Positions 22,401 to 33,600 of a stretch of 64,000 nt of DNA are shown here, in pieces. Within the stretch, counting starts at the first letter, position 1. Every line of letters begins with the position of its first letter. A model generated the notes under the pieces. The model worked only from the letters and a program-made list of their open reading frames with translations, was not told the origin of the DNA and did no database searches. The translations under genes and the position numbers were made by a program. The stretch covers positions 18,882,484 through 18,946,483 of the forward strand of contig CM059579.1 of assembly GCA_030386875.1 (NCBI GenBank), written 5' to 3'. The DNA is from Morinoia aosen. Its lineage: Eukaryota > Arthropoda > Malacostraca > Amphipoda > Talitridae.

Positions 22401-22839
22401 TTCTTGAAAGCAATAGAGAAGGAATGCAAGACACTAGCTCTAGTTATGCCACAAGCGGGAATTGAGATCTGTGTCTCCTCGTCCCTAATTCTACGGTTTT
22501 TAACATCTACAACAATCCCAAACTTCACTAAGAAGTCCGCGCCAATTATGGGCTCTTGGACTTCCGCGATGAGGAAGGTGAAGAGAAAGTTTCGCCTCAA
22601 TCCCAGACTGCACTCTAGTACTCTCTCTCCATAACAAGCTATTGGCGTGCCATTTGCAGCGCGTAGTGTCGCCACTAAATTATTATTGTTTTTATCTTTA
22701 GCCGTGGCTGGGATAATTGACACACTTGAACCAGTATCGATGAGAAATCGATATTTGGTAGTGGGATCGACTATTGTTAAGAGGCGAGTAGTCTGGGAAT
22801 GAGGCAACGCAGTACTCGCTACTATGCGTTGCTGTTGGC
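19487..22839 (-). pseudogene. D1 pol (protease-RT-RNase H-integrase), disrupted
   Basis: Reads minus from the frameshift site. Protease LIDTGSSVSIIPA is near 22730, RT core FSKIDLQHAFHQIP near 22020 and YLDDILVAS near 21830, RNase H (VDASSTAVGAVL) near 21370, the HHCC finger near 20790-20700, integrase Asp in LDLVGPLP near 20620, Asp in VTHDQGSQF near 20440 and Glu in NGLIERV near 20335. The C-terminal tail has RHGRVVRTP (to 19487). Lesions seen: TAG for Trp at about 21480, a 1-nt loss at about 20780, a frameshift at about 20465, and TGA at 19829. It cannot be expressed whole. The order and the tail are those of CsRn1/Kabuki-like elements; E gives the better copy. Confidence 0.9.
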
Positions 22840-23784
22840 GTTTCCCGAAGTCATTTCGGTATAACGAGGACAGTGTCTAGAGGCCCATTTGCGAGCCTGG
22901 TCGCCGAAATTCTCATGATACCAACATAAGAGACTGTTGGCATCGCGAGAGCGCGATCTAAAGCGGCGGTTTTGATTTGACCTATCATAAGATCTACCTC
23001 TATCGAAACGTTGAGGAGGAGGAAAAGGATGATAGTCATAGGGATAGTCGTAGGCATGGTAACGTGAGACATTCCTTGGGCCTTGCTGGATATGAGCTAC
23101 ACTCTGACCTAACTGGAAATTCTGGAGAGCTTGCTTCAGCTCTGCAATTTCTCGCTGCATCGTTTCTATTGTTGCTGAGGATTGAGTATTAGCAGTATTT
23201 CACGGGCTAAAATTCGCAGCTGATGCGTTCAAGGAAGCAACTTGCGGTGCTTGTGACATATTTAGGTTGCGCATCACTGTCTCAGTAGCCTGAGCAAGAG
23301 TCTCGAGACTCTCGTTCGAACCGACCATCGACAGGAAAGGCCGCACTGTGCTCAGCAGTTTATTCATGAAAGCTTCTTTGAGAAACCCCTCAGCTACGGC
23401 AACACCGGCTGCAAGTTTTCGCAACTCCTTAACTAACGAAGTAGGAGAGAAAGAGACAGAGACAGGTGGAATTGCTGAGGCATCCGCAAGAGATCTAAAC
23501 TTGTCCGCATCGGACATTTGTAATTTTTCCATGATTTTACTTTTTAAGATTCCGTAAGGATTTATGGCAGGCGGATTGACAATGAGGTCATTAGAGTCAC
23601 TTAACATTTGCGTGGGCGCAGCAGCTATTAATGCATGGAAAATGTCTGATGAGTTCGTGATTTTATTATATCGGAATATGGCCTCAACTTGGTTGAACCA
23701 AGTTTGGCTTTCTGCTGGTATGAAAGGAGGCAAAGTAATAGGCTTTTTGCGTGCTGGAACTGCCTCATTCTCTGTGTCGGACAT
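22822..23784 (-). pseudogene. D1 gag
   Basis: ATG 23784 (MSDTENEAV). The frame holds to 22822 with one in-frame TGA at 23200-23202. It contains a capsid-like helical region, an Arg/Ser-rich basic stretch (RSYDRSNQNRRFRSRSRD), then the atypical knuckle CWYHENFG...KWASRHC. This lineage uses C-H-C-C spacing rather than CCHC. The third ligand, Cys in E (KCGSRFC), is Trp here, so zinc binding should be lost. Confidence 0.85.
22840..22846 (-). promoter_or_regulatory. -1 frameshift heptamer G GGA AAC between D1 gag and pol
   Basis: In gag frame the codons are TCG GGA AAC, giving G GGA AAC in the right register, 18 nt before the gag stop. Pol lies in the -1 frame. E has the same heptamer at 33785-33791. 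Confidence 0.75.
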
Positions 23785-24303
23785 ACTGGCAATTTTTTTT
23801 CTCTTTTTAATGCAAAATTAAGCTATAGCGGCACGGAATTTACGTAATCAACCTCTAATAACTTTGGTATTAAAGTGTCAAAAGGTTTTTCGTTACTAGT
23901 TACCTGTTCAATCATTCAACAAAGTTGGAACGGAAAGAAAGAAAAAAATATGGAAATGAAAAATTTTACGGTAGTCAGAAATAAGCGTAAAGCACGGAAA
24001 TAAGACAAAAAATTTTTTTTCTACCTACTGTGGCACATGAAACAAAAGACAGGAAACAGCCTGAAAGAAAAAAAATTTTTAGAGCTGCTCAGAGACGTTA
24101 GCACAGTACATCCAATGGAAAATTCTCAAGGCATACTACGCAATGGAAAACTTATCATTACAATGATATGCCAACATTATCCTCTCTCACGTTTTTCTCA
24201 AACCCTTATCGAGTTGAATAGTTTTGTTTTAAGCTCGAAAGCTTGGGTAGTTAGTTATAGTTCTGGAGGTCACCTGCAGTGTTAAGATTTGGTGGGTATG
24301 CTA
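23785..24303 (-). promoter_or_regulatory. D1 leader and putative primer-binding region
   Basis: About 520 bp, closely matching the E leader. No ORF. On the minus strand GGTGACCTCCA (24264-24274) resembles the 3' end complement of tRNA-Trp (TGGTGACCCC) but lies about 28 nt from the LTR edge. Confidence 0.5.
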
Positions 24304-24979
24304 GTTATCACTTCCAACCCTAATCGTCTTGCTCAATAGTGTTTTCCGAAATCGTAAGAGAGGGATAATAAGGCATGGGAACTCAGCTTTTGATTTTCTT
24401 TATTGAAGGGAGCCGTGATGAGTGACGGCGTGCTTGGCTTCTGAAGAGCTTCTCTTAGATGGGTAACTCCGTGCAGGCGGCGTCCAGCGAGCGGTGACGT
24501 TGGCCACGAGTAAGTGAGTGTGTTTTGTGGAGATTACTTTCAGAGTGCGGGCAATTTAACAATCCCGAGAATTTCGTTGGCTTTAGGAATAGGCTTCTAT
24601 TCTGCTTAATTTTTGCAGGTGAATGCGAGCAATTGTTGAAACGTGATTGAGGTTGAGATATCGATCTATCTACTGCCGTAGGATGTCAGTGGTGATGTCA
24701 GCATGAACGGTATAACGCACAGGCCAAAGAGAGTGAACGCGAGAGTGAACGCGGGCCCAAGCGTCCCGCGCCAGTGTTGCCCTTTTCAGAGGCTTCTCTC
24801 TCAAAATTGTCGAGTGTTATTTTATCTCTCATGCATTTACACAAAAACTTTAAGGATTACTAATTATAAGTAGAAAATTATTAATAATAATTTAGAGTAA
24901 GATTTTTAATGTAAATAATTATTTTATTTAAGTACGAATGGGAAATTTTATAATTTTACGCTTTGTAGCGATTGCTACA
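24304..24979 (-). repeat. 5' LTR of D1
   Basis: 676 bp. Same ends as the 3' LTR, but about 240 bp of the middle is replaced by a short unrelated stretch near 24665-24705. That explains the length difference. Confidence 0.8.
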
Positions 24980-25365
24980 ACACTGACCGAAGACAAATTG
25001 CGAGCACAGAACACTTACGCAATAAGGCTCTTTTCAAGTGTTCTGTGCTTACATAAGGCGTCTAGTATGTGGCCTTTGGCTGCGAGCATGGCACGGTTGC
25101 GAGGCTCTCATGAGTTGCGTTTCAGGAATTCGATCAGAGAGAATAGGGAACTTTGTAAACAAACACATAAACATGAGCCTCAGTGGTGAGCCTTGTATAC
25201 ACGTGTCGCGCTTGACGGCTGAAATGTCCCTATTGTAAACGGCCCCTAAGGAATCCCTCCCTACTGGACTAAGGCAGCTTAATGAAACGTAGAGTAAAGC
25301 GAGTAAAGGGAGCTAAAATCAGTATCGAAAGATAGGCACGTCATCATTATCTTCCTTAAACAACA
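24980..25365. other. Intervening DNA between D1 and E
   Basis: No supported gene. AGCACAGAACACTT (25003-25016) and its exact complement (25036-25049) could form a hairpin with a 14-bp stem and a 19-nt loop. The right end (about 25340-25369) is the continuation of the tail of LINE J beyond the E insertion. Confidence 0.5.
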
Positions 25366-26239
25366 AAACTTTTATGTTTCGATGGTCGGGGTAGACTTTA
25401 TGATAATACCCAACCACCAAAACGTAAATAATCTCGAGACGTATGTTTAAGAGCACGATAATGAGAAGGGGAATGACGACGATTTTTGGACTCAGCTTGT
25501 AGATCTTTATTGGAAGAAGCCGGGAGGACCGACGCGTTCTTGATTAACTGAAGAACTTGACTGAGGTGGTGCAGTCCGTGCAGGCACGGCTCCGGCGAGT
25601 GATGACGTGGACAGGGTGTGCGTGAGTGTGTTTTGTGGAGGTCACTTTCAGAGTGCGGGCGAATTAATAAGCCCGAGAAATCAGTGGAATTTCAGAATAC
25701 TCCAAATCTGTTTAATTCTGAGCAGGTGAATGAAAATCAATTTGAGCCGTGATTGATGTTGGTAAATCGATCTTAATTGGTTTTGAAATTTAAGATCATT
25801 ACCCGCTGAAGACAAATGTCCGTGGTTGGAGCAGTTAAATATTTAGCCAGTAATTAGATAATATACCGGGCTGAGAAACAGCTCGAAACCAAGGTAATTG
25901 CAAGGTAATTAAAGACCAGGTTAAAGTACGGCTCACTTCAAAGCTAAGGGCAACATAAATGGTGAAACTCAAGGCTGAGTTAAAGTAAGGCTCCAGGTGA
26001 CTTAAGGCTCAATTGAATGTAAAGCTCGAGGCCCATGGATAATGTGTTGTGGCGTTGGTTGACGTCGAAGAAATCTGGAATATTTGAAGACGCTGAATGA
26101 TACATTCCCGAAAAGGCATCAAGGAAAATCCACAACTTTCATCCCTAGCATTGCAACGGTAAATTCCCGTCACGGAGAAACCCTGAGCTTTGATACAGAT
26201 TTAACTCGAGCTATCTATTGCTCTTTTTGTTAAGCTCAT

Positions 26240-27806
26240 TGTGAGGCCGCAGAGGGGTTGTCGAGCCTTTTTGTGTTAGTTACCCATAATCTTAAGTATT
26301 TTCTTCATATGTCCAGCTCTCTGAACGCCGACTTATCTATTTCCCCGCGCTGATGTTGCGTTTGTGCATTTACTTTAGTTAGCCCTTAAATATCATTTGT
26401 ATTACATGTCGATATTCCAATGTTTCTTGTGTTATCTAGCTAAATACGACTAATATTTTAAATGCAATTTTGAGTGTTGTACCCTGTTATGCATTAGCTC
26501 AAGTCTGTACGCACTATTTTTGCAATAGAAAATAAATTACTGTCTTTGTTAAAATATATCAGTGTATGTGATAGGGACTTCAAAGAGATTGAGCATGAAA
26601 AAAGTCATACCCTGAGGTGAAAAGAGATTCCTTTCTCCTTGTTGAGAGAGGCTTTAGCCTAATACGACACCTCGCCTTATAAGGGGTCTAAGGAGCCACC
26701 TCGGAAGGATAAACTATTTCGCATAGTTTGTCGATAGGAAGACGCTGTCGCAGTTCGGCACTAACAGAATTCACTGCTGTTGCCCTAGCGGTCTCATACG
26801 GTGCAGACAGTTGCTCGTCTTCCTAACGGTACCACCGTAGTTCGGCACTAACAGAATTTACTTCTGTTGCCCTAGCCGTGGAGGGAGTATATATGGAGGG
26901 AGCATAGCCGTCTGTGAAGAGAACAAGTTTTTGAGATTTCTCCTGTGTCTGTGGCTAGCCGTCTGGCGAGTGTGACGTCAGCACGGAAGCCAGTTACCTA
27001 CCAACAACGCTAGAGTGCGCACGCGCTCGCTGAATGCTCTTCCAGCTGTTTAGTTAATCATTCAGTCGGTAATGATTAATTTGGGATTCTAAGACTCCGA
27101 AAGATAATAAATTGTGTTTCCTCACTTGAAGACACTTGATAATATCAAAATTACCAGCAAAGATACATTAAGAGTTGAAAACTATAAAGATTACAGGCCC
27201 TTGATTATAACAAATTAGAGCGACTTGCACGCGCACCTCACCCTTTGACTTGTGGTGAGGTACTAATCTTGCTTTGGAAAATGAGAGCCATTGAGAGGAA
27301 GGGTTGTAGGGAAGGTGGGTGGAGCAACTTCAGCCAAGCGTCTGTGGTTGGCTCAGAATCGGGCATTCACACTGCCCGAGTGTTTCAACTTTTGCAGCCA
27401 AATTGAGCCCGACCGGAGTGCGCTATGCTCCCTCCATATATCCTAGCTCCATGGCCCTAGCGGACTTATTACGGCGTAGGTGGTACCCACACACACACCT
27501 CACCCTAGCGGTACCACCGTAGTTCGGCCCATAACAGAATTTACTTCTGTTGCCCTAGCGGACTGAATACAGCGCAGGTGGTACCCACACTAACCTCACC
27601 CCCCACACACAACGGTACCGCCGTAGTTCGGCACTAACAGAATTTACTTATGTTGCCCTAGCGGACTGATTACGGCGTAGGCGGTACCCACACGAACCTC
27701 AGGAAGGGCAGCTGCGAAGAAAAGCTAGCGCCCCGGAAAAGGTAGCTGTACAGAAGACAGCCCCTTTTCCACGAACCCTCACGTCGACCGCACGACGGTA
27801 TCGACA
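26240..27806. mobile_element. K: solo LTR, 1,567 bp, inserted in the E 3' LTR
   Basis: Starts TGTGAGGCCGC and ends TATCGACA. It is flanked by CTCAT on both sides (26235-26239, 27807-27811), and the empty site is visible in the E 5' LTR near 40826. A 5-bp duplication and TG...CA ends indicate a solo LTR. No coding frame. It contains tandem repeats of its own. The parent family is not in the window and the strand is not settled. Confidence 0.8.
26750..27692. repeat. Internal repeats of solo LTR K
   Basis: Four copies of an approximately 45-bp motif with GTAGTTCGGCACTAACAGAA and TGTTGCCCTAGC (about 26750, 26827, 27509, 27612). The last two belong to a roughly 102-105-bp tandem unit that also has AGCGGACT and GGTACCCACAC. 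Confidence 0.8.
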
Positions 27807-27937
27807 CTCATGAAGAATAAGGATAGATTTAACAGCTGGCAATAGCTCTTCCTCTACTGCTCTTGATTTAAAAATATAAGCATGACATTTACAGGAATTT
27901 GAATAGGTCATAATTGTTATTCATATTATGAAAACTA

Positions 27938-28516
27938 CAGGGTGCGCCAGAGAAACTTACTTATTTGAAAAAATTCCCGCGCGGTGAGTTGAGCGGGTAG
28001 AGGGGCGAGAGGGGGCGCATTTGGAGATGGAAGTTCCCAAGTTTGTTTCTTCCACCAGTCAGTTGCCATCATGCTCTGGTCTAGAGAGCAGCGGGCCTTC
28101 GCAGTCGAGAGCTTCTTTTCTAACGGTCGCTCAATTGTTGCTACGCAACGTGCCTTCCGCGCTCGAATGGCCGGCTCGCTCTTCAGATTTGGTCCCATGC
28201 GATTCCTTTTTATGGAGTTATTTGAAATCGCTGGTTTAAGTCGATACACTACGGACAATAGCTCACTTCAAGAACATTCACGACGTTGTTGCTAACATAT
28301 CGATTGATATGCTGCAAAGAGTGGACACGCACTTCAAAAATCGACTTCATCAGTGTATGCGCAATGGGGGTCGCCATTTATCCGATGTCATTTTCAAGAC
28401 AACATGAAAAAAATTCGGATATTGTATTCTCATATAAAAAATAATTTAAAACAATAACTGAAGTACTTTTGTTTTTATTGACCTTTCAAATAAGTAAGTT
28501 TCTCTGGCGCACCCGT
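27938..28516 (+). mobile_element. Deleted Tc1/mariner-type element, 579 bp
   Basis: Terminal inverted repeats of about 31 identical bases (GGGTGCGCCAGAGAAACTTA and on), flanked by TA (27936-27937, 28517-28518). The empty site is confirmed by the E 5' LTR (near 40952). The interior joins the two ends of a transposase gene; see the next entry. Confidence 0.9.
28071..28408 (+). pseudogene. Tc1/mariner transposase remnant, N- and C-termini joined by deletion
   Basis: The N-terminus reads MLWSREQRAFAVESFFSNG with TQRAFR, the helix-turn-helix domain common in insect mariner relatives (DUF4817 type). It passes, in a shifted frame, to a C-terminal catalytic part: WPARSSDLVPCDSFLW, then a LKSLVY-like stretch, ending with ...SDVIFKTT-stop near 28405. 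The central catalytic domain is missing. It can only move with help from a full-length relative. Confidence 0.75.
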
Positions 28517-28518
28517 TA

Positions 28519-29219
28519 CATGTGATTTAAGCGCACGATCGGCGATCCAATTTTAAGCACACGATCAATAATAATACGAATGAATATTAATGAACCCCGT
28601 AATTTATAATATACCCGTACGAAAACCAACAGACAGTCCTACACTGTCCACGTGCCAATTATACTGAAAACACTGTAGGTATAGGCTTGCGATGGAAAGA
28701 AAGTATTTGAATATATATAGTGTAATATTGAACATAAAAATGAGCATGACCACACCATTCACGCTACGCCATCTTTGAGATCACTTCAGAATGTGCCATG
28801 CAATTCGCACGAAATCTCTACGAACTATTTGCACATCTTTAAATAACACAGCACTGGTAAAAATTACTTAGCTTAAGCACTATGACAATACACCTAATTT
28901 TGTAAGCAAGATTTGCTACATTCAAAACACTTATTTTCACTTACGAAGCGCTGAACCACACAAGCTAACACGCGAGTAAGAAATGACAACCCGACAATGG
29001 CGTCAGTTGCGGTGTTGCCATCACAACGACTTAAAACTCGAACACTGTCGATGGTATTATCATTTTTGTGCCTTTTGCACACAAACTTCTAAGATTACTA
29101 ATTATAAGTAGAAAATTACTAATAATAATTTAAAGTAAGATTTTTAATGCCAATAATTATGCTATTTAAATGTTAATGAGAATTTCACTGGATTTATACA
29201 TTTTGTAGCTACTGCTACA
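28519..29219 (-). other. Remaining U3 part of the E 3' LTR
   Basis: Non-coding, matched at 40953-41652. It ends at GCTACA next to the polypurine tract. The 62-codon minus ORF here is repeated in both LTRs and looks fortuitous. Confidence 0.6.
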
Positions 29220-29260
29220 TTACCCCCCAAGGCGCAGACCGAAAGGTCCACCCGCTACGA

Positions 29261-29465
29261 TCACTTGTAATGGGAAGGAGTCCGAACTACGCGACCATGC
29301 CGGGTCTGGCGGTCGGAAAATGTTACTGAGCGGGGAAGCTTGACCAAACGGGTCTGCAAATTTAGGTCAGCCAGAGTTCTAGGAACAGAAGTTACCGCGG
29401 CGGTCTCGTCTGGTTCCTCCAAACTTGTCGCTGTTTTACTAAGAGAGCTAGAATTAGAGTCTGAA
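29261..29465 (-). pseudogene. C-terminal tail of E pol, severed by F
   Basis: Reads SNSSSLSKTATSLEEPDE... to RHGRVVRTPSHYK-stop. It aligns with the D1 tail (19487-19700), so it is the end of E pol. Element F separates it from the rest. Confidence 0.8.
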
Positions 29466-30238
29466 TGTTCTCCCTCAGGCTGCTTTACACTCCGGGCAGA
29501 CTTTGTAAACTTTTAGACTTTGTAAACCTTTAGACTTTGTACATCTATGCCCGGAGCGAGTGCCTGAGGTGCAAACGAACCCGACAGGGTAAGGAAAACA
29601 CAACTGGAATTAATGCCGTATTATTGAGAAGATCGCCGACAAAAGTGTCACACAACGAAATATTACAGCCGGGTAGTACAGCAACCGAGGACGTCTTGGC
29701 CGGCCGACGGTTGTCGGGGAGGCGCAGCGTGGTTGTAGGACGAGAGCACACCGGTGAGGCGGCTACTGACCGAGAGTCTCCGACCAAGGAGTATCAGAGG
29801 CGCTAGCAGGGAACTGGCTCGAGTCGAGGGAGCGACGAGGAGTGGCGGCTGGCAGTCGAGGCGGCGGTGACAGTAGCAGAGGTGGTGCTTGCGGAGCGTC
29901 GAGACTTTGTTGTAAACATCAGGAACGCTGCGAGTGTACTGAGGCAGCGCTGGCTGCGCGGCTGTTTATAGAGGCCTCGCTGGAGCCTGACTCTGCCCGT
30001 CCAGGTCTCCGATTGGTCAAGACGGGGGTGCCCACTTTTCGCCGTCTAGGCTTGTGCTATACTTACGAAGGTTTCTATCGACGTTGCCTGACTGTTCGAG
30101 GCAGGCTGCTTATAAAGCTCGGTCCGGCACCCCAGCTCCAAACTTGAGCTCTGATTATTGGTCGTTTAGCATTGGCGCTTTGAGGCTGTGAGGTGGCGCT
30201 TTTAAGCTTGTGTGGTGGTGTGTGTTCATACCACCACA
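29466..30238 (-). repeat. 3' LTR of F
   Basis: GC-rich in the middle. Three short direct repeats of GACTTTGTAAAC type lie at 29498-29545. The minus-strand start is TGTGGTGGTATG. Plus-strand ORFs here (29537-30147) look fortuitous. Confidence 0.75.
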
Positions 30239-30259
30239 GGTGCCCCCCCGTTGTTTTTT

Positions 30260-30637
30260 TTAAGTCTCCGAGTATCTCAGTGGAGGTTTGATTCTTCTTC
30301 CGTATTTAGTTATGGTTCCTTGTTCAGGAGCCACTGCTGCCTGGGGGAAGGGAACTCCTTCGTAGACATCGTGCACTTTTGCGTTTGTTGGTTCCACGAG
30401 CTCCGTTTCTGTTTCGCTGCTGTCGGGTACGTGCGCTGCTTTCACCCTGTCAATCGTTATATTGGTAGGTTTTCCTCGTATGTCTAAGGTGAAGTACTTC
30501 GGGGTCCTTTCCAGAACGCGAAAAGGTCCATCGTACGGTCTCTGCAATGGTTTTCTGACACCTCCATGTTTAACGAAAACGTTGGTCGCCGTTAGCAAGG
30601 CGTCTGGCACCTTGACATTTGCAGACCCTTATGACAG
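30260..30637 (-). pseudogene. F pol C-terminus
   Basis: Contains PYDGPFRVLERTPKYF and ITIDRVKAAH, the chromodomain-like end of CsRn1-type Pol. It is similar to, but clearly different from, the E and D1 version (PYDGPFKVLKRTPKYFVLE), and ends YGRRIKPPLRYSET-stop. No upstream domains remain. Confidence 0.8.
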
Positions 30638-30639
30638 GG

Positions 30640-33600
30640 TTTGAGATAGGGTTTGAAGATACGGGCAAAAAGAAAGGGTTACACTCAAGTTGACTAGGCA
30701 ACAATGCAGCCAAATGAGGAAACTGAGGTGGACGATATGATCGAGTCTCAGTGGAAGGAAGGTTCTGTGGAGAGAATGAAGAGTTAGAAATCACACTATT
30801 ACCAGAGGTGTGAGCGACTTTTAGTCGGTCTATGCTCACAGAGTCGGGTGAACCAGATCTTTCAAGAACAAAGTACTTTGGCGTCCGCTTCAGTACCTTG
30901 AATGGCCCATCATAAGGGCGGGTGAGGGTTGGCTTGATAGCATCTATACGTACGTACACATGTGTGCAATGTTGCAAGGCAGGATCTAATTTATCTTTTG
31001 AGTGAGGCATTCGTGGAGCTACATACTTGATCTGACGCATGCAATCCTTGAGACAGGTTACATATGCGGACTGACCAGCAGATGAAAATTCAGGCCACGG
31101 TTTTCGGTCAACAATGTTGCCAGGGAGGCGAAGTGTCTTCCCATACAACATTTCTGCTGCTGTGCACTGTTGGTCTTGCGTATACAAATTTCGAATGCTC
31201 AATAATACTACTGGAAGTCTGTCGGTCCAGTCGTGACTGCAATTAAGGCAACGCAATGCACTCTTTAAATCCTTGTGGACTCTCTCAATAAGTTCATTCG
31301 ACTGCGGGTGATAAGTGGTGGTGTTTATATTTTCACAACCTAAGGCGGCGCTAAGCTCACTCCAGAATTTGGAGGTAAATTGTGATCCCCGGTCATGAGT
31401 GACACTTAGGGGAACTCCAAATCTGGAAATCCAATTACTCACAAATGCACGAGCTACAGTATCAGTTTGGGTATCAGGAAGAGGCACGGCCTCAACCCAC
31501 CTAGAGAACCTATCTATAATTGTTAACAAATAGGAATGACCACGCGATAAAGGCAAAGGACCCACCAAGTCTAGTTGTACAGCATCGAATTTTTGTCCTT
31601 CAAATGCACAACTCTGTAACGCTGCACGGTTATGTTTCACAACTTTGCTGCTCTGACATTCATGGCAGTTTTGCACAATTTGCTTAACCTCCTTACGCAT
31701 CACTGGCCAGACGAAACGATCGGAAATCAAACGCAATGTACGGTTAATACCAGGATGAGAGAGTGAGTGATAGTGAAGAATAGCTACTCTGCGGAGAGTC
31801 GCAGGCAGATAGAAACGAGAGAGTCGCTCAGCATCACGGTACACGCCGTCAACCAAGGTTAATTTCAAAGAGGTAGTGTTAGTAGGTTTGAGAAGGTCCT
31901 GGAGTTCAGGATCCTCCTTCTGAGCATTAATAATATAACCGAAGGTTATTTCACCACCGGGATTGATAGAGTTAATCCTAGAAAGACAATCTGCCACTGT
32001 ATTCTCAAGACCTTTAATAAAGCGGATGTCAGTGGTGAACTGACTAATGAAAGACAGATGTCGAGCTTCTCTTGGTGAGTGACGCTCAGATGGCATTTTC
32101 ATCGCTGAGGTCAAGGGTTTGTGGTCTGTGTAGATCACGAACTCCCTTGCCTCTAGAGCATAACGCAAGTGTCTCACAGACAAGTAGATAACAAGGAGTT
32201 CCCTACCGAACGCGCTGTAAGCACGCTCAGTGGGCGATAGCTTTTTGGAAAAGAAGGCAAGAGGAGAGATATTAGTCCCTACTTTTTGTTGCAGCACAGC
32301 ACCTACGGCAGTACTGGAGGCATCAACCACCAAGCTGAAGTCAGCGTTGGCGATTGGGTAGGATAATTCAGTCGCGGTAGCTAGCTTGTGTTTTATCTCA
32401 TCGAAAGCTTTGCGTGCATCCTCCGTCCATTTGACGTCGGTAGATTTACCTTTTCTCTTTGGTTCCAGCAAATCTGACAAAGGAGCTAAAGTTTGAGCTC
32501 AGTTTTGGATAAAGCGGTGGTAGAAATTAACAGAACCTAGGAACCTTCTCAGTTCCTTCTGGGTCTGTGGAAGAGGGAAGTTTTTGATTACCTCTACCTT
32601 GGAAGGCAGGGGTTTTAGACCTAGGCTAGAGATTTCGTGACCTAAGTAAATTAGTGATGGCTTCCCGAGCTCACATTTTGCAGGGTTGACCAGGAGTCCG
32701 TTATCAGACAGTCTCTCAAACACGACCTTCAGATGGTCTTTGTGTTGCTCCGGGGTTGCGGATGCCACCAAAATGTCATCGAGATACACATTGGCAAAAG
32801 TGAGATCCGAGAAAATCTCAGACATGTGTCTCTGGAAAGTTTGAGGTGCATTTCTAAGTCCATACGGCATCTTCAAGAATTCAAAGAGACCAAACGGAGT
32901 GATTGCCGCGGTCTTAGGCATAGCACTTTCCTCAAGTGGAATTTGATGAAAGGCGCTCTGTAAATCAATCTTTGAGAAAATTTGTGCTCCCTCTAAATTT
33001 GCACTAAAATCGTGCAGGTAGGGGATAGGGAAACGGTCAGGCTGAGTAACAGCATTTAACCTCCGGAAATCTCCGCACGGTCGGAATTCACCGTTAGCTT
33101 TGGGCACTAGCAAGAGAGGGCTAGCCCAAGGGCTTTTGGAACTGCGGATGATGCCACTGTCTAACATCCTAGCAAATTCTTTCTTGGCTAAAGCCAATCG
33201 ATCAGGCGGTAAACGTCTAGCTCTGGAGTAAACTGGAGGTCCAGTTGTCACGATATGATGTTTCGTGCTAGTCTGCATATTTTTAGAAGCTAAGTTAGAG
33301 TTCGTTACTGCAGAGTATTCTGCGAGAACTTGCTCAAACATGCACTCTTTATTGAATTCGATAGTGAAGGAATGCAAGACATTAGCTCTAGTCATGCCAC
33401 AAGCGGGAATTGAGATCTGTATCTCTTCGTCCCTAATTTTACGGTTTTTAACGTCCACTATTAATCCGAACTTTGCTAAGAAGTCTGCTCCGATTATTGG
33501 CTCTTGGACTTCTTCGATTAAGAAGTTGAAAGTGAAGTTTCGCCTTAACCCCAGACTGCAATTGAGTACTCTCTCCCCATAACATGCTATTGGCGTGCCA

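Larger units (their letters stand above)
14863..24979 (-). mobile_element. D1: decayed CsRn1/Kabuki-like Ty3/gypsy retrotransposon
   Basis: Minus-strand element with 3' LTR (left), pol, gag, leader and 5' LTR (right). It shares coding and leader sequence with E but has a shorter, different LTR. It carries several nonsense codons and frameshifts. A Harbinger transposon sits in its 3' LTR. I found no convincing target duplication: the left flank is the end of D0 (GCTACA) and the right flank is ACACTG, so at best ACA is shared. Recombination with D0 is possible. Confidence 0.8.
25370..29219 (-). repeat. 3' LTR of E, carrying two insertions
   Basis: Matches the 5' LTR along its length except for insertions at 26240-27806 and 27938-28516. 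Between and around them the match is close, with a few substitutions. Confidence 0.85.
29466..30645 (-). mobile_element. F: truncated fragment of another CsRn1-like element
   Basis: Comprises a 773-bp LTR (29466-30238; TGTTCTCC to ACCACCACA on plus), a polypurine tract (C7 run at 30243-30249 on plus) and the last 117 or so codons of pol. Upstream it breaks directly into E pol at about 30640. No duplication is seen and about 14 bp of E are missing at the junction, so deletion or recombination followed insertion. Confidence 0.75.

Noticed and set aside
14857-24985. Target-site duplication for D1
   Set aside because: The flanks GCTACA and ACACTG share at most ACA; too weak to claim.
29537-30147. 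GC-rich plus ORFs (89 and 101 codons)
   Set aside because: They lie wholly in the F LTR, have no motif, and follow from high GC content.
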